A stretch of 64,000 nt of DNA, from the NCBI GenBank assembly GCA_019636095.1, contig JAHBYF010000003.1, positions 434,001 through 498,000 on the forward strand, in the 5' to 3' direction. The first letter of the stretch is position 1, and each line of letters begins with the position of its first letter. The notes beneath the pieces are model-generated. The model searched no databases. It had not been told where the DNA came from and saw only the letters and a list, made by a program, of their open reading frames with translations. The translations under genes were made by a program, and so were the position numbers. Shown here one piece after another: positions 43,410 through 52,890 of this stretch. Source of the DNA: Hyphomonadaceae bacterium (lineage in GTDB: Bacteria; Pseudomonadota; Alphaproteobacteria; Caulobacterales; Aquidulcibacteraceae).

Positions 43410-44071
43410 CTGTAAAGCGCTTCCGATTGTTCTATGGCCCAAGTCTCAGCTTCGCCAGCGCGCTCCCATTCTTGAAAAGTCGCGTCAGCAAAAACTACGT
43501 CACAATAAGTCTGTGCAAATTTCGGAATAGTCACATGATAGGTGCGCAACCGCGTACAAACGGGCGCGTACATCGCATCGGCGATAGAGCGCTGACCGAA
43601 CAAGAATGGCCCGCCGTACCGGCCCAGCACCCGCTCCCAAAGCTGAAATAGTTGTTGCAAGTCCGCGCGTACATCCGCGCTCCAATGCGGCTCGCTCTCA
43701 AGGCGCCTGCGGATGTTGCACGACATTGCTTCGCGAACCGCCGCAAAGCCAGCGTGCATCTCCGACGCTGCGGCGCGCGCATCTGCGCGCACGAGCGCAT
43801 CGCTGGGCCAAAGCGATGGCGCCTGCTCGGCGGCCCATTCGCAAATCGCTAAACTCTCGTAGATCACCAAAGCGCCGACATGCAGCGCCGGCACGCGCCC
43901 GCTCGGCGAAACTTCGCGCACTTCCTTGATCTGCGACCGGCCATAGCCCTCGCCGCCCAAAGGAATGATCTTTTCGTCGAAAGCGATGCCGCCCCATTTC
44001 AACGCCAGCCAAGGGCGCATCGACCAGGACGAATAATTCTTGTTGCCGATATAGAGGATGGGCCGCGCCAT
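43406..44071 (-). CDS. Glutathione S-transferase family protein
   Basis: 221 aa from the ATG at 44071. Thioredoxin-like N-domain with YIGNKNYSSWSMRPWLAL and SGRVPALHVGALVIYESLAI, then a helical C-domain. It conjugates or reduces with glutathione; substrate unknown. First of the coupled GST-FKBP-argE set. Confidence 0.88.
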   Translation of the reverse strand: MARPILYIGNKNYSSWSMRPWLALKWGGIAFDEKIIPLGGEGYGRSQIKEVREVSPSGRVPALHVGALVIYESLAICEWAAEQAPSLWPSDALVRADARAAASEMHAGFAAVREAMSCNIRRRLESEPHWSADVRADLQQLFQLWERVLGRYGGPFLFGQRSIADAMYAPVCTRLRTYHVTIPKFAQTYCDVVFADATFQEWERAGEAETWAIEQSEALYR

Positions 44072-44186
44072 GAGTTGGCTTGTTTCAGACGCTACGGGCG
44101 AGATCAAGCCGCCGCGTCATCCTTCCTGCAGGCCCTTGGGCCCAGCCTTTGCGACGCCTCACGCGAGAACTGGTTGAGGACAATTC

Positions 44187-45254
44187 GTGCGTCTCGAAAC
44201 GATACACCCGCGAGAGCTTGGCGAGTCGGACGCGGCGCTTTGGCGCGCCCATCAATCAACCGATCCAGAGCTCCAGAGCCCCTATTTGACCCCGAATTGG
44301 GCGCAACTGATCGGTGCGGCGCGTGACGACGCCCGCGTTTGCGTGATCCAGGACGGCGCGGGTTTCCTCGGAGTCCAACGTCTCTCGCGCTTCGCCGCCA
44401 TGGGTGCGGGGGCGCCAATTTCGGACTATCAGGGCGTTGTCGGTTTGCCGGACTTGCCTGTTGACGGCGGCGAAATCTGCCGCGCGCTCAAAGTCGGTCG
44501 GATCGATCTGACTCATGCGCCCGCAGGCCAAACCATCTTGAAAGGCGCCGTTGCGGGCCAAGAGGGATCATGGATCGCTCATGTCGCCGGCGGGCGCGAT
44601 CTTTACGAAGCCGCGCTCAAGGAACGGCGTAATGAGTTCGTGCGCCAAACCGACAAGAAGCGCCGCAAACTCGAGCGCGAGCATGGTCACGTTGAATTCC
44701 GCGCCCAATCGACGGAGCGGACTGACTTCGACACTCTTCTCGCCTGGAAGAACGCACAGCTGAAACGAAGCGGTCAACCCGACATCTGGGCGACGCCATG
44801 GATCGCAAAGACACTCAATCGCTGCTTCGAAACACGCTGCATCCAGTTCGGCGGCGCGCTGTTTACGATGTCGATCAGAGACAAGCTCGCAGCCGGCGCG
44901 TTCTGCTTGCGAAGCCCACGGGTGCTGCACTTCTGGATCGTCGCGCACGACAACGCTTATGATTCGTATTCCCCCGGCGTACAGCTCGCGCGCTGGATCG
45001 CGGGTTGGGCCGGCGATCACGGCGTTGCCGAAATCGATTTCGGACCAGGCGAGTACCAATACAAGCGCCAACTCTCAACCGGACAACGCATGCTTGAGCG
45101 CGGCGTTGTCGCGGGCAATTCCTGGTCAGCCGCGCTACGCCGCACACAACATGCTCTGCGCGCACGCATCGAAAAACTGCCACAGCCGCGCATCGCAGAA
45201 TTGCCAGGCAAAGCCATGCGTAGGATCGACTTGATGCGGGCCCTGCACGCCTAG
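44187..45254 (+). CDS. CelD/BcsL-type GNAT acyltransferase, HfsK-like
   Basis: 355 aa with two FemAB/GNAT-like halves. The second has LAAGAFCLRSPRVLHFWIVA and EIDFGPGEYQYKRQLSTG, diagnostic of the CelD/BcsL acetyltransferase family linked to polysaccharide modification. In Caulobacter, HfsK modifies holdfast polysaccharide and affects its adhesion. GTG start with GAGG 9 nt upstream. Assignment as an actual HfsK is inference. Confidence 0.85.
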   Translation: MRLETIHPRELGESDAALWRAHQSTDPELQSPYLTPNWAQLIGAARDDARVCVIQDGAGFLGVQRLSRFAAMGAGAPISDYQGVVGLPDLPVDGGEICRALKVGRIDLTHAPAGQTILKGAVAGQEGSWIAHVAGGRDLYEAALKERRNEFVRQTDKKRRKLEREHGHVEFRAQSTERTDFDTLLAWKNAQLKRSGQPDIWATPWIAKTLNRCFETRCIQFGGALFTMSIRDKLAAGAFCLRSPRVLHFWIVAHDNAYDSYSPGVQLARWIAGWAGDHGVAEIDFGPGEYQYKRQLSTGQRMLERGVVAGNSWSAALRRTQHALRARIEKLPQPRIAELPGKAMRRIDLMRALHA

Positions 45255-45373
45255 CAAACGTCGCGAACAAACTCGAACCTCCGTGACCTCCCCGTAGTGG
45301 CGTGGTAAATCCGACCCTTGAGGGATAGGTGGGCGCGCACATCCTCGTCGCGCAGCCCGGATGGAGGGTAGAA

Positions 45374-46315
45374 ATGCGGCAAATTTTCAACGGCTTGTCG
45401 ATGGCCATCGCGATCAGCGCCGGGCTCGTTACGACGGACGCCCACGCGCAGTTCGGCCGCCCGCAAGCCACGCAGAGCCAAACGCCAAGCGTGCCGCACT
45501 GCGGACGAAGCCTAGGAACGCTCGCAATCCAAAACGGCGACACCTACCAGGGCTGGCGTCAGTATAATCTGCAACCGCCGGCTGGCCTGTTGCGCGTCGT
45601 CGTTCAGCAGTCGGGATGCTTCACGCTTGTCGAGCGAGGCACGGGACTTGAGGCAGTGCAACGCGAACAAGCCCTCGCCAATGGCGGACAGTTGCAGCGC
45701 GGTTCAAACGTCGGCGGCGGCCAAGTCCGCGCCGCCGACTATGTGCTGCTTGCCGATGTCGTTGCCCAAGACAACAATTCCGGCGGTGGCGGCTTCGGTG
45801 CTGCGGTCGGCGGCGTCGTCGGCGGACGCCTCGGTGGCGTCATCGGCGGCATGGGTACTCGCACCCAGACGGCGCAGACGACACTTTCGCTCATGAATGT
45901 CCGGACGTCTGAAACGGCGGTCGTCACTGAAGGCAACGCGCAGAACCGCAACATTACGTGGGGCGGCGCGGGCTTCCTCGGTGGAGGCGGCGCAGCGCTT
46001 GGCGGCTACACTGACACCGAAATTGGCCGCGTCGTAACCGTCGCATTCATTGACGCCTACACGCAGATGGTAACACAACTCGGCGGCATCGACACCAGCG
46101 CGTCGGCAGCGACCAACGCGCCACAACGCACCTTCCGCACTACGCAAGCGACCCCGCTCCGTTCGCGTGCAGGCGGCGGTCAAACATTACGCAACTTGCC
46201 GGCAGGTGCGATCGTCTATCCGACAGGTGAGCGCGACGGCATGTGGTGGCGGGTCGCTGACGAGAACGATAACGAGGGCTGGGTGAACAACGACTTCCTG
46301 CAGCCCGCTCAATAA
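45374..46315 (+). CDS. CsgG/HfaB-like secretion protein fused to an SH3 domain
   Basis: 313 aa from the ATG at 45374, with GGAGGG just upstream. Signal peptide ends in DAHAQ; there is no lipobox, unlike CsgG itself. The CsgG-like part includes VVVQQSGCFTLVERGTGLEA, AADYVLLADVVAQ and a Gly-rich stretch near residues 135-165. The last 60 residues are a bacterial SH3 domain (ATPLRSRAGGG, MWWRVADENDNEGWVNNDFL). CsgG proteins form outer-membrane export channels; HfaB anchors the holdfast. The SH3 suggests peptidoglycan binding. Confidence 0.82.
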   Translation: MRQIFNGLSMAIAISAGLVTTDAHAQFGRPQATQSQTPSVPHCGRSLGTLAIQNGDTYQGWRQYNLQPPAGLLRVVVQQSGCFTLVERGTGLEAVQREQALANGGQLQRGSNVGGGQVRAADYVLLADVVAQDNNSGGGGFGAAVGGVVGGRLGGVIGGMGTRTQTAQTTLSLMNVRTSETAVVTEGNAQNRNITWGGAGFLGGGGAALGGYTDTEIGRVVTVAFIDAYTQMVTQLGGIDTSASAATNAPQRTFRTTQATPLRSRAGGGQTLRNLPAGAIVYPTGERDGMWWRVADENDNEGWVNNDFLQPAQ

Positions 46316-46337
46316 TAGGCGATCAACATTTGCGGAC

Positions 46338-46378
46338 AGAGGGCCACATGCTTGGATGTGTGCGGCTCTCTCGATTTT
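46338..46378 (+). terminator. Intrinsic terminator after the CsgG-SH3 gene
   Basis: AGAGGGCC (46338-46345) pairs with GGCTCTCT (46364-46371) with one G-U pair. An inner ACAT/ATGT helix and a CGATTTT tail follow. Confidence 0.65.
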
Positions 46379-46410
46379 GGAAGGAGCACCCTCGTCGCGA
46401 ACAGCGGCGA

Positions 46411-48228
46411 TCAAGCCGCCGCGGTCGCCTCAGTGTCGTGCTCTGCCACGAAGTGCCCGGGCGCCACCTCGATCCAGTGCGGCCGGTATTGAACGGCATC
46501 CGGATCGTCGAGGACGCGCGACTTTAGAAAGCGCAACGGCGCGCGCGTATCGAGGGGGCTTGGCAAATCGCCGATCAAGCGCACCCTCGGCTTGTTGCGC
46601 GCGGCGTCTGGATCAGGCGTTGGCGCAGCGGCGAGCAAGGCCTGCGTATACGGGTGCCGCGGATCACCGAGAATAACCTCGGCGGGGCCATATTCGACCG
46701 AGCGTCCAAGGTATAGGACAAGCACGTTGTGAGAGATTTCGCGCACGACCGCGAGGTCATGGCTGATGAAGAGGAAACTTGTCTTATGCTCACGCTGCAG
46801 ATCGGCGAGTAGCTTAAGAATTTGAGCCTGAATCGAAACGTCGAGCGCCGAAACGGCTTCGTCACATACCACGAGCTTCGGCTTCAGGATCATCGCGCGC
46901 GCGACCCCGACGCGCTGATTCTGACCACCAGATAGTTCATGCGGATAGCGGTTGATGAGGTCGGGATCGAGGCCCACTTCGCGCATCATGTCCTTGACGC
47001 GCTCTTCGCGCTGCTCACGCGTCAGCTGCGGCTCGAACGCGAGCAACGGCTCGGCGATGGAAGAACCAAGCGTCATCCGTGGATCTAAGCTCGCAAGCGG
47101 ATCCTGGAAGACAATTTGCAAATCTTTGCGTGATTGGCGGATCGCTTCGCGCTCGCTTGGAAGCAAGTTCCGCCCGAGAAACGTCACGTCTCCTGCGTTA
47201 CGCGGCAACAATTGCACAACGGCGCGCGCCAACGTCGACTTGCCGCAGCCGCTTTCCCCGACAATGCCCAGTGTTTCGCCCGCCTGCAGCTGAAAGCTGA
47301 CGCCGTCAACGGCGCGCAGCGGTTTGGTTTTGCCGAAAATGCTGCCGTCCTTCACTTTCACCGGGAACGTCACGCGGACGTCCTCCGCTTTCAGGATTGG
47401 CAGCCCCTCTTCCGGCGGCGCGAGTGGAACGTAGCGCTTGCCGTCGATGCGCGGCACCGCCTTGAGCAGCATCTTGGTGTAGTCGGCCTTGGGCGCGGAA
47501 TAGATGTCGTCAACCGATCCGGTCTCTACCACTTCACCTCGGCGCATCACGGCAACGCGCTGCGCCATGCGCGCGATGACGCCCATGTCATGGGTTATCA
47601 ACGCTACGGCGGCGGCGGTGTCTTTGCGCAAGTCTTCGATGAGGTCGAGCACTTGCGCCTGCACGGTAGCATCGAGCGCAGTGGTCGGTTCGTCGGCGAT
47701 CAACAACGCCGGTTCGGCCATCATTGCCATCCCGATCATCACGCGCTGACGCATACCGCCGGAAAGTTCGTGCGGGTATTGCTGAAGACGGCGCGCAGCT
47801 TCGGGAATACGCACGCGTTCGAGCCATTCGATGCAGCGTTCACGCGCAGCCGCGCCCGAAACTTTGAAGTGATGTTCGAGCAACTCACTCATTTGAGTCT
47901 CAATGGTGAGGTGCGGCGTCAGCGCAGTGAGTGGATCCTGAAAGACGAACGCTACGTGGCGTCCACGGACCTGATCCAAATCTGAGCGCGGAATGCCGAG
48001 GACATCCCTGCCCTGGAATTTCACTGTGCCTGAAACGCGCGCGTTCTGCGCCGTCAAACCGAACGCGGCCAAGAATGTTTGGCTTTTGCCTGAACCACTT
48101 TCCCCTACGATGCCCAGGCACTCGCCCTTGCCGATCGAGAACGAGACGCCCTTAACCGCCTCCACATCGCCATCCGGCGTATCAAAGGTAACCGCGAGAT
48201 TGGAGATATCGAGCACAGTCTCAGTCAT
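46411..48228 (-). CDS. Fused double ABC ATPase for peptide uptake (DppD-DppF/YejF type)
   Basis: 605 aa with two complete ABC ATPase domains. Walker A: GIVGESGSGKS and GIVGESGCGKS. Signatures: LSGGMRQR and LSGGQNQR. Each has the oligopeptide C-terminal extension (RHPYTQALLAAAPTPD at the end). It would power a dipeptide/oligopeptide importer, but no permease or binding protein is in the window, so partners must be elsewhere. Confidence 0.92.
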   Translation of the reverse strand: MTETVLDISNLAVTFDTPDGDVEAVKGVSFSIGKGECLGIVGESGSGKSQTFLAAFGLTAQNARVSGTVKFQGRDVLGIPRSDLDQVRGRHVAFVFQDPLTALTPHLTIETQMSELLEHHFKVSGAAARERCIEWLERVRIPEAARRLQQYPHELSGGMRQRVMIGMAMMAEPALLIADEPTTALDATVQAQVLDLIEDLRKDTAAAVALITHDMGVIARMAQRVAVMRRGEVVETGSVDDIYSAPKADYTKMLLKAVPRIDGKRYVPLAPPEEGLPILKAEDVRVTFPVKVKDGSIFGKTKPLRAVDGVSFQLQAGETLGIVGESGCGKSTLARAVVQLLPRNAGDVTFLGRNLLPSEREAIRQSRKDLQIVFQDPLASLDPRMTLGSSIAEPLLAFEPQLTREQREERVKDMMREVGLDPDLINRYPHELSGGQNQRVGVARAMILKPKLVVCDEAVSALDVSIQAQILKLLADLQREHKTSFLFISHDLAVVREISHNVLVLYLGRSVEYGPAEVILGDPRHPYTQALLAAAPTPDPDAARNKPRVRLIGDLPSPLDTRAPLRFLKSRVLDDPDAVQYRPHWIEVAPGHFVAEHDTEATAAA

Positions 48229-48317
48229 AGGCGCGGAGACTAGTCACGGCGCCAAAGATGTCCATTGCCGGTAGCGGTTCCATTCCGGTTGTGGGACAAG
48301 CGAACGCGGAGCGACCT

Positions 48318-49442
48318 ATGGCACAGATGAATTTCCTCACCCAATGCACGTTCGATTTTGGCGCGCTTGCACAATTGCCGAAGGTGCTCAAGGCGCATGG
48401 CGTGAGCCGGCCGTTCGTAGTTACTGACCCTGGCCTGAAGGCAAACGGGCTACTGGACAAGCTGTTGGGCGCACTCGGCGAGCCGCCGGCCAGCGTCTTC
48501 ACTGACACGCCGCCGAATCCAACCGAGGCCGCCTCACGCGCAGCGGCGGACTCCTATCGCGCCTCGGGTGCCGACGGGATTGTCGCGTTCGGCGGTGGTT
48601 CATCGATGGATCTTGCGAAGGCAATGGGCCTGATGGCGACGCACGAAGGGCCGTTCGAGCGCTTGGGTGGTTCCAAACGCGGCATGAAGTTCATCACAAA
48701 GATTCCGCCACTGGTAGCAGTGCCGACCACCGCGGGGACCGGCAGTGAAGTGTCGCCGGGGGCGGTTGTCATCCTCGACAACGGCATGAAGGAGACGTTC
48801 GTCTCGGCGTTTCTTGTTCCGAGCGCCGCTGTCTGCGATCCGGAGTTGACGCTTGGCCTCCCACCTTCGCTCACCGCAGCGACCGGCATGGATGCGATGA
48901 CACATTGCATCGAAGCGGTGCTCACACCGGTCGTGCACCCGCCAGCCGAAGCGGTCGGCGTCGACGGCGCAGAGCGGATCGGCAAATGGCTGGAGGTGGC
49001 TGTAAGAGACGGAAGCAACCGTGACGCGCGCTGGCACATGATGATGGGCTCGTTCGAAGGCGCGCTGGCGTTTGCGAAGGGCCTCGGCGCCGTGCACGGA
49101 CTGAGCCACGCGCTTGGGCGCATCCATGAGTTGAAACTGCATCATGGCACGCTGAACGCGGTGATCTTGCCCCATTCGCTCGCCATGATTGGCAACGGCG
49201 CCGAAGAAAAGTTCGCGCGCCTACGCCGCGCGCTTGGCCTCGCCCCGAATGCGGACCTGCCGCAGTACATCGCCGATCTCAATACGCGCATCGGCTTGCC
49301 GTCCGGATTGAGCGCCATGGGCGTCAAAGCCGAGCACGGCGAAGGCGCAATTGATTATGCGGTGGCCGATCTTGCAACGCTTTCCAACGCGGTGCCGTTC
49401 GATGGCGACAAATATCGTGAGCTATTCAAACGCGCGTTGTGA
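48318..49442 (+). CDS. Iron-containing alcohol dehydrogenase
   Basis: 374 aa from the ATG at 48318 (GGAG 6 nt upstream). Group III ADH fold: GGGSSMDLAKAM for NAD(P) binding, TTAGTGSEVSP, then metal ligands in DAMTHCIEA, AVHGLSHALGR and HHGTLNAVILPH. It oxidises an alcohol or reduces an aldehyde; substrate unknown. Confidence 0.9.
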   Translation: MAQMNFLTQCTFDFGALAQLPKVLKAHGVSRPFVVTDPGLKANGLLDKLLGALGEPPASVFTDTPPNPTEAASRAAADSYRASGADGIVAFGGGSSMDLAKAMGLMATHEGPFERLGGSKRGMKFITKIPPLVAVPTTAGTGSEVSPGAVVILDNGMKETFVSAFLVPSAAVCDPELTLGLPPSLTAATGMDAMTHCIEAVLTPVVHPPAEAVGVDGAERIGKWLEVAVRDGSNRDARWHMMMGSFEGALAFAKGLGAVHGLSHALGRIHELKLHHGTLNAVILPHSLAMIGNGAEEKFARLRRALGLAPNADLPQYIADLNTRIGLPSGLSAMGVKAEHGEGAIDYAVADLATLSNAVPFDGDKYRELFKRAL

Positions 49443-49454
49443 ACAAAAGCCGCA

Positions 49455-50354
49455 TTACTCGACGCGCGCAAGAAAATCCAAGATTGCATCCCAAGCGTCC
49501 GGTTCGTCTAGCATTGGCGCATGGCCAACGCCTTCGACGGTGACAGCTTCAACCGCGGCGTCCGCTGAACGCATGCGCTCGACGCCCTCCGGGGTGAGAA
49601 TATCGGAGTGCTCGCCGCGCAAGCTAAGCACTGGCGCTTTCGCCAGTGTTTGAAAATACGGCATGAGATCAGGCGCCGGGGCGTCCGCATCGAAATCTAC
49701 GAAGGCAAGCGCAATGTGCGGATCGTAATCGAGTTCGAATTGGCCATCGTCGCGGACACGGAACGTGCGGCGTGCGAAGGCGATCCAAAAAGCATCATCG
49801 TCCAGACGATCTGGAAAAGCCGCGCCATTGGTCGCGCGGATCGCTTCCGCTGCATCTTCAATGGTCGCGACGGGCTGTACGTTGCCGACATAGTTCGCAA
49901 TGCGCGACAGACCCGAGGTATTCACTTGTGGGCCGACGTCGTTCAGCACCGACGCCGCAATGCGCCCTTGTGTTGTTGCAGCGATCACCAGCGTGATGAG
50001 GCCGCCCATGGATGTGCCGATGAACACCGCTTTCGGAATCTGAAGCTGATCCATCAATTTCAGCACGTCCTGCGCATACACCGCTGGCACGTAGTGCGCC
50101 GGATCGGGATCGTTAGAACTCTTGCCGCGGCCGCGCATGTCCGGAACGATCACACGCCGACCCAGCGCGGCGATGCGCGGCGCAATGATTTCGAAATCAC
50201 GTGAGTTGCGCGTGAGGCCATGCAAGCAAATGACCGGGAGACCGGTGACAGGCGCGAGCGGTGGGTAATCCCGCGCGTAAAGCGCGAGTTCGTCCACCGT
50301 CGCGATGATGCGCTCTTCGTAACCGCCAATGCCGATAGGCGCACCAGAATCCAT
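49455..50354 (-). CDS. Alpha/beta hydrolase
   Basis: 299 aa. Oxyanion HGLTRN, nucleophile Ser in GTSMGGL, acid in RGEHSDILTP and His in GVGHAPMLDEP. Typical of a cytoplasmic esterase or C-C hydrolase. It is 11 bp after the hypothetical secreted gene upstream and may be cotranscribed. Confidence 0.9.
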   Translation of the reverse strand: MDSGAPIGIGGYEERIIATVDELALYARDYPPLAPVTGLPVICLHGLTRNSRDFEIIAPRIAALGRRVIVPDMRGRGKSSNDPDPAHYVPAVYAQDVLKLMDQLQIPKAVFIGTSMGGLITLVIAATTQGRIAASVLNDVGPQVNTSGLSRIANYVGNVQPVATIEDAAEAIRATNGAAFPDRLDDDAFWIAFARRTFRVRDDGQFELDYDPHIALAFVDFDADAPAPDLMPYFQTLAKAPVLSLRGEHSDILTPEGVERMRSADAAVEAVTVEGVGHAPMLDEPDAWDAILDFLARVE

Positions 50355-50365
50355 GCTTGTCTCCG

Positions 50366-50812
50366 TCAGCCGGGCGCGTGCTGCTGCGTCGCCGTTGCGT
50401 TGGCATCGGCATACTCAACCGCGCGCATCGCCCGCAACCTCACGCCCCAGCTTTGCTGCACAGCGCCATATTCACTCGCCGCAACGGCTTCGCACGTGCG
50501 CAGCACAATTTCGGCGCCTCCGGCTGTGAAGCGGTCAAAACAAAGACCTGCAAACGCAGTCTGCCGGTCAAGTTGAATCTCGACTTGACGCTGCGCTGCG
50601 GCCAGCTGTCCGCGCGCTGCAAGCGCCTGAGCACGGGCGATGGGTCCCGATCCACGGAATTTCACAACAAAACTGACGGGCCCGGCGGCGTCTTGGCCTT
50701 GCGCGAATTGAGCGACTGCAGGCGCCTCCGGCTGCACCGCAACAATAAGTGCGACCGCCATGAGCGCGCCCGTCACGGCGACGCCCCATGTGCGCTGAGC
50801 GTTCACATCCAT
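50366..50812 (-). CDS. Hypothetical membrane-anchored or secreted protein
   Basis: 148 aa from the ATG at 50812 (AAGG 8 nt upstream). An N-terminal hydrophobic helix (WGVAVTGALMAVALIVAV) acts as signal or anchor. The rest is periplasmic, with two Cys (LCFDRF, RTCEAV) that may form a disulfide. No family recognised. Confidence 0.65.
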   Translation of the reverse strand: MDVNAQRTWGVAVTGALMAVALIVAVQPEAPAVAQFAQGQDAAGPVSFVVKFRGSGPIARAQALAARGQLAAAQRQVEIQLDRQTAFAGLCFDRFTAGGAEIVLRTCEAVAASEYGAVQQSWGVRLRAMRAVEYADANATATQQHAPG

Positions 50813-50857
50813 AGCGTTACCTTGGCCCTCATGCTTCGCTCCGTAAAGCATCCTCAC

Positions 50858-52846
50858 CTAGGGCGCCAAACTTTGCGCCGCGAGCGCCAAGTCTAGACGT
50901 CCTCGCCCACTTTGCCGGGCGCAAGTCGATGAGCCAAACGCGAGGGGCGTAGCGTTTGCCGAGCGTGCGCATTCGATCTCGCCGAAATGCGCAGCGAAGG
51001 GCGAAACGGCGCGTGTGAACAGCGCGTTCTCCAAGTCGCGGCCGCGCAAACCTGTCTGCGCCGCGAGCAACGCCAATGCGGCTGAAACATGCGGCGCGGC
51101 CATGGAAGTGCCTTGCAGGAATGAGTAGTAACAGCGTTCGGTCGAGCTTGAGTTTAGTGGATCGTAGCAGCCGCTTTGCGTGGCGCGTGTTGAGAGTATG
51201 CCGTCCGGACGGCCGTCACTGTCACTGTCAGCAAAAACGTCGCCGCCTGGTGCGATGAGATCCACTTCCGGGCCAAAGTTTGAATAGAATGCGAGGTCGC
51301 CGCGTGCGTCCCCGGCGCCAACAACAATCACATTGTTGCAGTTCGCCGGCGCGTAGAGCGCCGCGCGGTTTGCCTTGTTGCCGGCCGCGACAACGACAAT
51401 CACCTTGCGCGCAACGGCGGCGTCGATCGCGGCTTGCATCGATGCGGGACAAGGCGCCTGGATGGTCAGGCTCATATTGATAATATCGGCTTGCGTCTGA
51501 TTGACGATCTGCTGGTTCGCCGCGGTCACGACGGGCGCGAGGCCAGCGGCCCAGCGGATACCGGAGACAATGTCGGCAAGTTCGCCGCCGCAATGGCCGA
51601 GCACACGCACCGGGATAATCGTGACATTCCACGCGCCACCGGCGACGCCGATACGGTCGTTGGTAGCGGCGGCGCCGATCGTGCCCGCGACGTGGGTGCC
51701 ATGGAACGAGTTCTCGGTCACCGCGCCGCAGCGGTCGCCCGCGTCATTAGGGTCAGCGTCAACCCCGTCGCCATCGCCACCGCGCTCTGGGTTAGTGATG
51801 AGATCAACGCCCGTGACGACATTGGCGGCATCGTGCATGTCGGGGTGGGAAAGATCGAGGCCAGTGTCGAGAACAGCAACACGCACATTGCGCGCGCCGA
51901 TTTGATGCGCCTCCCAGAACGCGACAAATCCCGCGCCACCAGGCGATGAATTGGGGCCGGACCTAGCGCGATAATTCCACTGCAGCGCGTAAAGCGGATC
52001 GTTCGGCACGCCGCCAATCGGCATCGGCGTGGTAGAGACCGGCGGTGTTGCGGGCGGCGGCTGCGATGCTGTCGTCGATGGCTGATCACGGCGCGGTGGG
52101 CGCGTGAAACCGCTGTCAGCGATGTAGTTGGGCTCGACGAACTCGAAGTCGCCAGACTGCGCGAGCCGCTGGATGGCGCAGCGCGTGGCCAGTGCAATAT
52201 CGTTTTCAAGCTGCGCCTGACTGATGATACGCGGGCAGCGGTCTGCTGGACTCCACTCGATCGCAGCGGGCGCGCGTTCGCCACTTTCCGCCGCGATCTG
52301 CTTGTTCCGGCGAAGCGCCGTGGGACTGACGCCGGAGGTGAGGTCAACTGTTACGACGCCCCCGGGACGCACTGTGATGTCGCCGTTGATGCCGAGGCGG
52401 CGCAACGTGTCCTGCGCAGCGTTGGTTGCGATGCTGGCCGCCTCTGTTTCAGCGCGAACGCGAACCTGCGTCGCGACTTCGTCGGGGAGACGTTCAAGCG
52501 CCTCGATGCCGTCGGCGCGCAGCGAACGGGCCAGGCTGGTTGCGAGACCCATATCGCTTGCAGCGTCCGAAAGCTCGCGTTCGACGCGTGCTCCAACCAG
52601 GATTTGCCCCGGCGCGATCAAAACCGGGTCTGGCGCGAGGATTGCTGCCATCTCCGCCTGCGGTTGAATGGCGCCGGAGAGAGCACGCGCGGCAAGGGGA
52701 ACATCATCCAAAGGGGCCGGACCAGGCTCCTCAACATGGGTCTGGCCGGTCATGCGACCCCAGACGTCGCGGAGCTGGTCACACGCGCCCAACGTCAGGA
52801 TCGGCGCAAGCGCGAGGGCTGCCAGGCTCCACCGGCGTTGCGCCAT
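50858..52846 (-). CDS. Subtilisin-like serine protease (S8) lipoprotein
   Basis: 662 aa. Lipobox LGAC at residues 19-22. A Pro-rich linker near residue 260 leads to the S8 domain with Asp (AVLDTGLDLSHPDM), His (SFHGTHVAGTIGAA) and Ser (QGTSMAAPHVSAAL). The N-terminal 250 residues include a pro-peptide-like region. It is probably anchored to a membrane and faces the periplasm or outside. Substrate unknown. Confidence 0.92.
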   Translation of the reverse strand: MAQRRWSLAALALAPILTLGACDQLRDVWGRMTGQTHVEEPGPAPLDDVPLAARALSGAIQPQAEMAAILAPDPVLIAPGQILVGARVERELSDAASDMGLATSLARSLRADGIEALERLPDEVATQVRVRAETEAASIATNAAQDTLRRLGINGDITVRPGGVVTVDLTSGVSPTALRRNKQIAAESGERAPAAIEWSPADRCPRIISQAQLENDIALATRCAIQRLAQSGDFEFVEPNYIADSGFTRPPRRDQPSTTASQPPPATPPVSTTPMPIGGVPNDPLYALQWNYRARSGPNSSPGGAGFVAFWEAHQIGARNVRVAVLDTGLDLSHPDMHDAANVVTGVDLITNPERGGDGDGVDADPNDAGDRCGAVTENSFHGTHVAGTIGAAATNDRIGVAGGAWNVTIIPVRVLGHCGGELADIVSGIRWAAGLAPVVTAANQQIVNQTQADIINMSLTIQAPCPASMQAAIDAAVARKVIVVVAAGNKANRAALYAPANCNNVIVVGAGDARGDLAFYSNFGPEVDLIAPGGDVFADSDSDGRPDGILSTRATQSGCYDPLNSSSTERCYYSFLQGTSMAAPHVSAALALLAAQTGLRGRDLENALFTRAVSPFAAHFGEIECARSANATPLAFGSSTCARQSGRGRLDLALAAQSLAP

Positions 52847-52890
52847 CGCTTGAACTCCCCACCTAAACTCTAGGACAAAGAAAGGTTAGC

